Source: Caldifarciminota bacterium
GTDB lineage: Bacteria > Hydrothermota > UBA3072 > WFRC01
Reading direction: 5' to 3'
Assembly: GCA_015486685.1 (NCBI GenBank)
Contig: WFRC01000207.1
Location: forward strand, 1-5,371
DNA length: 5,371 bases
Positions 1 through 4,603 of the stretch are shown here, one piece after another. Position 1 is the stretch's first letter. Every line of letters begins with the position of its first letter. The notes beneath the pieces are model-generated. The model saw nothing but the letters and a program-made list of their open reading frames with translations. It was not told the origin of the DNA and made no database searches. Position numbers and translations under genes: made by a program.

Positions 1-1839
1 CTTATCGCTTATGATTTGTTAAATTTTAATAATTTAGGAAATAAAAATAATAAAAAGATAGAAATCCCTTCGAGTCTGAAGAAAATTCTACAGAATGAAG
101 AGTTAGCGAGAAAATTCTTGTATTTTTATAATCCGGAGTTAAAGGGAAAAAAAGAAAGTAATGAGATAACTCAACTAATAGAAAAGTTTGGGGCGTGTAT
201 TAATAAACTGCCATGTTATCAAATTCCAGAAAAGGAAAAAACAATACTCCTGAAGAAATTAGAAGAACAAGTAAAAAAGGTTTTACCAAATGAACTAAAG
301 CAAAACCCAATATATGCTCAATATTATATAGAAGTAATGCATGGTCTTGAAAAAGGAATCTCAACTTCTCCTCTAGCCCCACGTTTTTTAATAAGTTATA
401 AAACAAAAACGATAGAAGTTATAAAAAGAGTTGGGCGAAAAGTAATAGATGCGATACATAGTGTAGATAAAGAAATAAAAAAGTTTGCAGCGGAGTATGA
501 AGAAATAAAGAAAGAATTTATTAGGGAATTTATTCAAAAAAAAGGCAATGCATCTACTTTCATAAAAGAACAAGGTGTAGGAATTACTATCTCTATAGCC
601 TTATCTCGCGCCTTTGATGTCAATATTTTATTGAGTCCTTTAATTTACACTGCAGTATATTTCGTGTTTGACGGCTTTGATACCATCTTTTCCTCTTCAT
701 TGAAAATAAAGCAAAAAATAACAGAATCAAAATCTTTTAATACCGGGAATGGTGCCCTTCATAGACTCCTCTCTGCCGAAAATCACGAAAAAACACTTGC
801 AGGATATCTTAGAGGTTCTTTCTTCACTGGCGCTATGCATCTTCAGTATTATGAAAATATTTTTGCAACTGTTTCTTATTTAATCCAGAGGGCTGCTGAA
901 CAAAATATCAGATATCTTGAGATTAGAGTGTCTCCTGAGGGGTATCTTGAAGAAGGATTGACAACTCAGGAGGCAATTCAGTCTTTATTTGATGCCGCAG
1001 ATCTTACAACCTTATATCTATATACTAAAGGGAAATATATCTGGGTGAATTTTATCATTACGGGGAAAAGGCACAAAACTCCTGAAAAACTTGCTATTGA
1101 AATTGCTTCAGCAATAACAAATAGGGAGAGAGCACTAAAAAAGGATAAAATTGATGAGGTTAGAAACTCTTTAGAGCCGAATAAATTATCGGCTTTTGGT
1201 TATAGATGGAATCCCAGCAGGATTGTGGGTTTTGACCTTGCAGGATTAGAAAAGGGGAACAGGCCATCGCAGTTTGTTGAGGATTTTGCTCCGTTATTTA
1301 AGACCTGCTCACATATTACCATACATGCTGGAGAAGAAGATACTGCTGAAAGTGTTTGGGAAGCCGTTTATCTTCTTCATGCTCAAAGGATTGGGCATGG
1401 GTTAACCTTATATCAGCATCCCTTTTTAAAGGATACAATAAGAGACCTACAAATCTGTGTAGAAATGGCACCTTACAGCAACATATATACAAATCCAAAC
1501 ATAAGAGATGATTACCCATTGTATGATTATATTAAAGAAGGTATTTCTATAACAATCAATACTGATGATATGGCGTGGTCAAATAGTACCCTCTCAAAAG
1601 AATATGTAAAAGCTGCTGAACTTTACTGGAAGCGGGCAAAGTTAAAAACTTTGAAAGATGAATTCTTGACTAAATGGGAAACTTTAAGAATTGTAAAAAA
1701 TGGGTTTAAGAAAGCATTTATTGAAAGGGAGGAAAAGAGAAGTCTCTTAAAAGCAGTAGAAGAAGAGTTGTATCAGTTGATATTGAAACAAGAAAGGATT
1801 GAGCCTGATTATGAAATTGATAATCTGGGCAAGAAATGA
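1..1839 (+). CDS. Adenosine/AMP-deaminase-fold hydrolase with long N-terminal region; 5' end outside window
   Basis: The C-terminal half is a metal-dependent adenosine deaminase domain of the amidohydrolase superfamily, which hydrolyses an adenine amino group to give an inosine-type product plus ammonia. Numbering residues from a TTG at 16, I see YLEIRVSP (300-307), FDLAGLE (406-412), HAGE with zinc-ligand-like H437 and catalytic-type E440, RIGHG with H461, and NTDD with D517/D518. The H437-H461 gap of 24 and H461-D517 gap of 56 closely match mouse adenosine deaminase (H214, H238, D295). The first zinc pair, HxH, is absent from the visible protein. The frame is open to base 1 and no ribosome-binding site precedes 16, so the true start is probably upstream. 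Residues 1-250 are lysine-rich and mainly helical-looking, with a hydrophobic stretch near 187-218, and match nothing I recognise. The stop overlaps the next start (ATGA). The fold is confident; the substrate (nucleoside, nucleotide or other) is not. Confidence 0.85.
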   Translation, partial: LIAYDLLNFNNLGNKNNKKIEIPSSLKKILQNEELARKFLYFYNPELKGKKESNEITQLIEKFGACINKLPCYQIPEKEKTILLKKLEEQVKKVLPNELKQNPIYAQYYIEVMHGLEKGISTSPLAPRFLISYKTKTIEVIKRVGRKVIDAIHSVDKEIKKFAAEYEEIKKEFIREFIQKKGNASTFIKEQGVGITISIALSRAFDVNILLSPLIYTAVYFVFDGFDTIFSSSLKIKQKITESKSFNTGNGALHRLLSAENHEKTLAGYLRGSFFTGAMHLQYYENIFATVSYLIQRAAEQNIRYLEIRVSPEGYLEEGLTTQEAIQSLFDAADLTTLYLYTKGKYIWVNFIITGKRHKTPEKLAIEIASAITNRERALKKDKIDEVRNSLEPNKLSAFGYRWNPSRIVGFDLAGLEKGNRPSQFVEDFAPLFKTCSHITIHAGEEDTAESVWEAVYLLHAQRIGHGLTLYQHPFLKDTIRDLQICVEMAPYSNIYTNPNIRDDYPLYDYIKEGISITINTDDMAWSNSTLSKEYVKAAELYWKRAKLKTLKDEFLTKWETLRIVKNGFKKAFIEREEKRSLLKAVEEELYQLILKQERIEPDYEIDNLGKK

Positions 1840-2288
1840 GAAAAAGGATTGTGGTAATCACAGGCAGCAGAAAATTAAATGGTGCACTTGGAAGATATTT
1901 AAAGTATGTAATGGGATATATGGATATTTTGTATGGAGAGCTTGGTAATCCAGAGTCTATAAGGCGTGAAATGTTTGATGCTAATCTATGGATAATAGAG
2001 GCGTTCAATCCTGAAGACCCACAAAATCCTGAGGGATTTAGGACCGCTAAAAAGATTGATGGGAATGTTCGCTTCCTCCTTCTTTTTACAGGGTTTGTGC
2101 CTGAATATTTTCCAAAAGAAGGAGAGTTCTGGGTGGTGTTGCCTTTTAAAAAAACACTCTCTACCAAAATTGAGGAAATAATACAAAATCCTCCTCCAAA
2201 CATCAAAGATTTTGAGGAGATTGAAGGAGTATGGCCTCTCTTGAAGGCAGAGCCAAGGCATCACCATCATTCGGAGGAGAGAAGATGA
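1836..2288 (+). CDS. Degenerate receiver-like (pseudo-receiver) protein
   Basis: This 150-residue soluble protein appears to have the beta/alpha order of a response-regulator receiver without its phosphorylation chemistry. Strand 1 is RIVVITG (4-10), where T9-G10 replace the usual acidic pair. Strand 3 is NLWIIEAF (50-57), which puts E55 where the receiver encoded at 2582 has its phosphoacceptor D50. The following NPEDPQNPEGF resembles that receiver's LDENDPSNKDG. Strand 4 gives FLLLFTG (80-86) with T85 at the switch Thr/Ser position. Strand 5 gives VVLPFKK (100-106), with leucine instead of the conserved lysine before the proline. The tail (122-150) is charged and holds a natural HHHH run. 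ATG at 1836 overlaps the deaminase stop, there is no strong ribosome-binding site, and translation is probably coupled. A Glu at the acceptor site could mimic a permanently active state. The receiver assignment is by eye; an unrelated Rossmann-like fold is possible. Confidence 0.6.
   Translation: MRKRIVVITGSRKLNGALGRYLKYVMGYMDILYGELGNPESIRREMFDANLWIIEAFNPEDPQNPEGFRTAKKIDGNVRFLLLFTGFVPEYFPKEGEFWVVLPFKKTLSTKIEEIIQNPPPNIKDFEEIEGVWPLLKAEPRHHHHSEERR
2273..2278 (+). promoter_or_regulatory. Strong Shine-Dalgarno (GGAGGA), apparently stranded
   Basis: GGAGGA lies inside the 3' end of the pseudo-receiver gene, six bases before the ATG at 2285 that overlaps its stop. That ATG now opens only a 33-codon reading frame through repeat DNA. 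The site is ideally placed to have served the receiver gene, which now starts 297 bases further on, and it is a main clue that 2285-2581 is an insertion. Confidence 0.6.
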
Positions 2289-2386
2289 GGCAGTTCCAAG
2301 TTGGAGGAAAGAATGATATTGGATATTGGAGAAAGAGAATAAATGATGTTGGATATTGGATGTTAGATAATGGGAATAGGATATAA
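2285..2386 (+). CDS. Short coupled ORF through the left repeat arm (33 aa), doubtful gene
   Basis: ATG at 2285 overlaps the pseudo-receiver stop as ATGA and follows GGAGGA at six bases, so ribosomes should initiate here. The product is a repeat-encoded peptide containing IGYWRKR and VGYWMLDN, and it ends in TAA at 2384-2386. That is 17 bases inside the next frame, which starts at 2370. It probably has no function as a protein. Its value may be to carry translation into the inserted segment. It could equally be chance. Confidence 0.3.
   Translation: MRQFQVGGKNDIGYWRKRINDVGYWMLDNGNRI
2345..2364 (+). repeat. Left inverted-repeat arm of element 1
   Basis: The 20 bases GATGTTGGATATTGGATGTT match the reverse complement of each right-arm copy (2507-2526 and 2542-2561) at 19 of 20 positions. 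The arms enclose the four-helix-bundle fragment and could pair in single-stranded DNA or RNA. A looser TTGGATATTGG-like copy lies just upstream, near 2328-2340. Confidence 0.85.
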
Positions 2387-2585
2387 AGATTTGGAGATTT
2401 ACCAATTGAGTCATAAGTTGGCTGTTGAAATTCACGAGGTCACAATCGATGAACTTGGAAGGAAGATTTATAATTTCATAAAAAGTGTAGAATCTGGGCA
2501 CAGATCAACATCCAAAATCCAACATCAAACATCTAATATCAAACATCCAAAATCCAACATCGGAAAAGGAGAAGGGATGAGATGA
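2370..2585 (+). pseudogene. Internally deleted four-helix-bundle (23S IVS-family) gene
   Basis: The frame gives 71 residues. GYKDLEIYQLSHKLAVEIHEVT (4-25) is a clear helix 1 of the 23S rRNA intervening-sequence/four-helix-bundle family; compare GYRKLKVWQKSMELS in the intact protein at 4055. It then jumps to ELGRKIYNFIKSVE, which resembles helix 4 (ENLLIGLIKSLE) of the intact copy. Helices 2 and 3 are missing, including the diagnostic NIAEG motif. After about residue 45 the frame reads into the right-arm repeats (SKIQHQTSNIKHPKSN). The deletion kept the frame open, and its TGA overlaps the receiver ATG. A bundle cannot form from what remains, so I call it a remnant. The reading frame may still matter for translational coupling. 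Confidence 0.65.
2507..2561 (+). repeat. Right repeat arm of element 1: two exact 20-base direct copies
   Basis: AACATCCAAAATCCAACATC occurs at 2507-2526 and again, identically, at 2542-2561. The 15 bases between them (2527-2541) hold the related AACATCTAATATC-type sequence. Both copies are inverse to the left arm at 2345-2364. Two units are too few, and the spacer is itself repeat-like, for this to be a CRISPR array. Confidence 0.9.
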
Positions 2586-2947
2586 AGGTGCTTATCGTTG
2601 ATGATATTGAGGAATATCTGGATACAATGGAAGGTTTTCTTGAGGATGAATATAATGTTTTTAAGGCAAAAAATCTTATAGAGGCAAAGAAAATTTTACA
2701 GGAAGAGAGCATTGACATAGCGATTGTGGATATAAGGCTTGATGAGAATGACCCATCTAATAAAGATGGTCTTGAATTGCTAAAATGGATAAAGGAACAA
2801 ACCCCCAATCTTCCTGTGATTGTTATAAGTGCCTATAGGGAATTTGATTATGCTGTAGAGGCGATAAATCTGGGTGCAAAATACTTCATTAAAAAGCCTA
2901 TAGACCCAAATAAACTTCTGGAAATCATTCAGGAATTTGGTCAATGA
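2582..2947 (+). CDS. Single-domain response-regulator receiver (CheY/Spo0F type)
   Basis: The protein is 121 residues, one complete receiver domain with no DNA-binding or enzymatic output domain. Conserved residues are the acidic pair D7-D8 after strand 1 (KVLIVDD), phosphoacceptor D50 (IAIVDIRL), S83 at the switch position (VIVISA), F102 at the aromatic switch, and K105-P106 (IKKP). A histidine kinase would be expected to phosphorylate D50 and so change its binding to a partner; no kinase is in view. The loop after D50 (LDENDPSNKDG) is longer than in CheY. ATG at 2582 overlaps the preceding short frame as ATGA, with AAAAGGAGAAGG at 2564-2575 as ribosome-binding site. The stop overlaps the livH start, also as ATGA, so receiver and permease are probably made together. 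Its partner might be the transporter, the deaminase or the pseudo-receiver; the sequence does not decide. Confidence 0.93.
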   Translation: MKVLIVDDIEEYLDTMEGFLEDEYNVFKAKNLIEAKKILQEESIDIAIVDIRLDENDPSNKDGLELLKWIKEQTPNLPVIVISAYREFDYAVEAINLGAKYFIKKPIDPNKLLEIIQEFGQ

Positions 2948-3816
2948 CCCTTCTTCTTCAATTCCTTATAAACGGTCTTGTCACAGGAGCATTATATGCC
3001 CTTGTTGCCCTTGGATTTGGTATTGTTTATAGAAGCACAAAGGTATTCCATCTGGCTCTTGGTGCTATCTATACTGCATCTGCTTATGGTGCTTATGCTG
3101 TCTTAAAATGGGGTAAAGGCACAGGGATTCTAATCGGTATCCTTACCGCACTTGCTCTTGGTTTTTTAATTGAAAGATGTGTTTATAGACCATTTTATAA
3201 AAAAGATTCGTCTCCGGGTGTAGTTCTTGTTGCCTCGCTCGGTCTTTATATCTTTATCGTCAATCTAATTGCGCTCATCTTTGGTAATGAGGTAAAAATT
3301 CTGAGTCCTGGGATAGAACCTTCTTTCTCATTTTTTGGTATTATTCTTACCCGTATGCAGATTATTCAATTTTTTACAGGTATTTTTGTTATTATCATCT
3401 GGCTAATATTGCTTAAAAAATCACGCTTTTTTAAGGCAGTCTGGGCAATGGGCGATGAGCCTGTTCTTGTTAGAGTGCTTGGACTTCCTCTCTGGCGATT
3501 AAGAGATACTGTTTTCATTTTGAGTTCATTTCTCGTTGCTGTCTCTTCAATCCTTGTAGGGATGGATGTGGGCATAGACCCGCATATTGGCCTTCCTGCA
3601 TTTCTTATTGGGGCTGTTGCTGTATTCGTTGGTGGAATGAATAATTTTTCTGGGTGGGTTATATCTGCCTTCATTATAGCAGAATTGCAGAGTCTTGTTA
3701 TCTGGAAATTTTCTGCAAGGTGGAATGATGCAATAACATTTGTGGTGCTTATAGCTGTTTTGCTCTTGAAACCTCAGGGGATATTCAGTGTAAAAGGGAG
3801 AATGGAGGAAAGATGA
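2944..3816 (+). CDS. livH: Branched-chain/hydrophobic amino-acid ABC transporter permease, LivH type
   Basis: This 290-residue inner-membrane protein of the HAAT importer family would pair with the LivM-type permease at 4600 to form the channel driven by LivG/LivF ATPases. It starts with the typical LivH opening (FLINGLVTGALYALVALGFGIVY, residues 7-29), then has IERCVYRPF (76-84), equivalent to the ER..YRP of E. coli LivH. The cytoplasmic coupling loop is FFKAVWAMGDEPVLVRVLGL (162-181), followed by FLIGAVAVFVGGMNNFSG and a closing LLLKPQGIF. Eight or so membrane helices can be traced. Length is close to E. coli LivH (about 308). FHLALG (35-40) replaces the more usual FAHG-type motif after helix 1. 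The substrate cannot be read from the permease: leucine-type amino acids are the default, but urea, amides and other small molecules are carried by relatives. ATG overlaps the receiver stop (ATGA), with a weak AGGA at 2931. Confidence 0.93.
   Translation: MTLLLQFLINGLVTGALYALVALGFGIVYRSTKVFHLALGAIYTASAYGAYAVLKWGKGTGILIGILTALALGFLIERCVYRPFYKKDSSPGVVLVASLGLYIFIVNLIALIFGNEVKILSPGIEPSFSFFGIILTRMQIIQFFTGIFVIIIWLILLKKSRFFKAVWAMGDEPVLVRVLGLPLWRLRDTVFILSSFLVAVSSILVGMDVGIDPHIGLPAFLIGAVAVFVGGMNNFSGWVISAFIIAELQSLVIWKFSARWNDAITFVVLIAVLLLKPQGIFSVKGRMEER
3804..3809 (+). promoter_or_regulatory. Strong Shine-Dalgarno (GGAGGA), apparently stranded ahead of element 2
   Basis: GGAGGA sits in the last codons of livH, three bases before the ATG at 3813 that overlaps the livH stop (ATGA). 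That ATG now opens only an eight-codon frame in the repeat array. The position suggests it once served livM, which now begins at 4600 behind its own weaker site. Confidence 0.55.
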
Positions 3817-3824
3817 AAAAGACT

Positions 3825-4045
3825 GGAATAATGGAATAAAAAAGCAGGAATGTTGGAATGGTGGAATAATGGAGAGGATGTTGGATGTTTGATATTAGAA
3901 GAAAGACAGGGATGGAGGACTGGAATGGAAAGACTGGAATAGTGGAGTGATGGAAAGATGGAATAATGGAAAATTGGAATAATGGAATAAAAAGGCAGGA
4001 AGATTGGAATAATGGAGAAATGGAAAGAAAAAACTGGAATAATGG
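3825..4045 (+). repeat. Imperfect GGAATAATGG tandem array (left arm of element 2)
   Basis: Exact GGAATAATGG occurs six times, at 3825, 3863, 3960, 3976, 4006 and 4036. Variants such as GGAATGTTGG, GGAATGGTGG, GGAATAGTGG and GGAGTGATGG fill the gaps. Spacing is irregular and the units are degenerate, so this is neither a clean microsatellite nor CRISPR. Each unit contains TAATG or TGATG, so stop and start codons overlap throughout the array and GGA triplets lie just upstream of the ATGs. Confidence 0.9.
3877..3899 (+). repeat. Patch of element 1-type repeat inside the element 2 array
   Basis: The 19 bases TTGGATGTTTGATATTAGA (3881-3899) are the exact reverse complement of 2532-2550 in the right arm of element 1; over 3877-3899 the match is 22 of 23. 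The array around it is otherwise of the GGAATAATGG kind, so this patch directly links the two inserted segments. Confidence 0.85.
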
Positions 4046-4054
4046 GGGATTGAG

Positions 4055-4456
4055 ATGAGAGAGCGGAAAAATATTAATCGTGGATATCGTAAATTGAAAG
4101 TATGGCAAAAATCTATGGAATTGTCAGTATTGGTATATAAATACACAGGGAATTTCGAAAAAAATGATTACAGATTTATTAGTCAGATGAGGTCTGCTGC
4201 TGCATCCGTCTATGGAAATATTGCCGAAGGATACTGCCGTCGGTCACTAAAAGAATATCTGAATTTTTTGAATATCGCTTTAGGTTCTCTTGGAGAACTT
4301 GGGTCTTATTTAGTAGAATGTATCAAGACATCTCGCATCACAAAAGATATTTATGAAGAATTAGATAAATTGCATTATGAAACAGAGAATCTATTGATTG
4401 GCTTAATCAAATCGTTAGAGAAGAAATTAAATAAAGGTGAATGGGAACAAATATAG
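4055..4456 (+). CDS. Four-helix-bundle protein, 23S rRNA intervening-sequence (S23/TIGR02436) family
   Basis: This 133-residue soluble helical protein carries the family signature in order: GYRKLKVWQKSMELS (helix 1), ISQMRSAAASVYGNIAEGYCRRS (helix 2), the KEYLNFLNIALGSLGELGSYLVE stretch (helix 3), and LHYETENLLIGLIKSLEKKL (helix 4). Length is close to the family norm of roughly 115-130. Founding members are encoded in intervening sequences within 23S rRNA genes, and a distant relative (Avd) assists diversity-generating retroelements. No rRNA, reverse transcriptase or template repeat is present here. The molecular role of free-standing members is not known to me; basic patches would allow nucleic-acid binding. 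ATG at 4055 follows GGGGG (4044-4048) at six bases and lies one base after the stop of a short frame. The gene is bracketed by mutually inverted repeat arrays, which suggests it belongs to the inserted segment and not to the transporter operon. Confidence 0.9.
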   Translation: MRERKNINRGYRKLKVWQKSMELSVLVYKYTGNFEKNDYRFISQMRSAAASVYGNIAEGYCRRSLKEYLNFLNIALGSLGELGSYLVECIKTSRITKDIYEELDKLHYETENLLIGLIKSLEKKLNKGEWEQI

Positions 4457-4465
4457 GAGAAAAAA

Positions 4466-4603
4466 ATGAATAATAAAATATTTCATAATCTTCAAGTTTT
4501 AACTCCCCAACATTCCTTCTTCTTTTCAGCATTCCCTTATTCCATCGTTCCATTATTCCTCGCTTTTTCTCTCAATTTTCTAACACTCAGAGGTGTTCTA
4601 TGA
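4466..4603 (+). CDS. Short ORF bridging to livM (45 aa), possible coupling leader
   Basis: ATG at 4466 follows AGGAGA (4455-4460) at five bases, a good ribosome-binding site that overlaps the stop of the four-helix-bundle gene. The frame runs through the inverted repeat arm and ends in TGA at 4601-4603, overlapping the livM ATG as ATGA. The product is hydrophobic (FFFSAF, IVPLFLAFSLNFL), but that follows directly from reading TTCC/ATTCC repeats, so it need not be a real membrane peptide. The more plausible role is to bring ribosomes to livM. Initiation looks credible; the peptide having a function does not. Confidence 0.4.
   Translation: MNNKIFHNLQVLTPQHSFFFSAFPYSIVPLFLAFSLNFLTLRGVL
4507..4559 (+). 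repeat. Inverted copies of the GGAATAATGG array (right arm of element 2)
   Basis: CCATTATTCC at 4550-4559 is the exact inverse of the left-array unit, and CCAACATTCC at 4507-4516 is the inverse of GGAATGTTGG at 3848-3857. TTATTCCATCGTTCC between them is a degenerate version. The arm is shorter than the left one. Together they could form a long imperfect stem enclosing the four-helix-bundle gene. Confidence 0.8.
4589..4595 (+). promoter_or_regulatory. Ribosome-binding site of livM (AGAGGTG)
   Basis: AGAGGTG lies four bases before the ATG at 4600 and supports that start. It is a weaker match than the GGAGGA stranded at 3804-3809, so coupling through the 45-codon frame may help livM translation. 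Confidence 0.6.

Larger units (their letters stand above)
2285..2581 (+). mobile_element. Putative small inserted element 1 (repeat-flanked, decayed four-helix-bundle gene)
   Basis: This 297-base segment separates two genes that otherwise look like neighbours in an ATGA-coupled operon. It has a left arm of TTGGATATTGGA-type sequence, a central fragment of a four-helix-bundle gene, and a right arm with the inverse repeat (ATCCAAAATCCAACATC type). AGATGA occurs at both edges (2283-2288 and 2580-2585), consistent with a short target duplication. No transposase is encoded, so if it moved it did so with enzymes supplied elsewhere. Its design matches the larger segment at 3813-4599. Mobility is an inference from architecture and junctions. 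Confidence 0.5.
3813..4599 (+). mobile_element. Putative inserted element 2 (repeat array, intact four-helix-bundle gene, inverted array)
   Basis: These 787 bases split livH from livM, which are normally adjacent. The order is a + strand GGAATAATGG-type array (about 3825-4045), a complete four-helix-bundle gene (4055-4456), a 45-codon frame, and inverse-complement array copies (about 4507-4559). ATGA is at both edges (3813-3816 and 4600-4603). The plan is the same as in the smaller segment at 2285-2581, and the two share a 19-base exact match in opposite orientation. There is no transposase, integrase or reverse transcriptase inside. I infer a non-autonomous mobile or recombining element, not an ordinary intergenic region. 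Confidence 0.55.

Noticed and set aside
16..18. TTG at 16 as the real start of the deaminase
   Set aside because: The frame is open to base 1, no ribosome-binding site precedes it, and the expected N-terminal HxH zinc motif is missing, so the gene most likely begins outside the window.
2260..2288. Polyhistidine tag at the end of the pseudo-receiver (RHHHHSEERR)
   Set aside because: Only four histidines, in a natural charged tail, with no vector sequence nearby.
2507..2561. CRISPR-like repeat pair with a 15-base spacer
   Set aside because: Only two exact copies, the spacer is itself a variant of the repeat, the sequence is inverted on the other side of a gene, and no cas gene is present.
3817..4054. 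Gene(s) on the minus strand through the GGAATAATGG array (serine/phenylalanine/proline-rich frames)
   Set aside because: The frames are open only because the repeat lacks stop codons on that strand. The products are low-complexity, with no start signal or family resemblance.
4055..4456. Diversity-generating retroelement accessory protein (Avd) or an actual 23S rRNA intervening sequence
   Set aside because: The protein is in the same broad family, but no reverse transcriptase, template/variable repeat pair or rRNA sequence is in the window.
3817..4600. Rho-independent terminators between livH and livM
   Set aside because: I found no GC-rich hairpin followed by a T run. The inverted arrays are far apart and AT-rich, so they do not look like a terminator.
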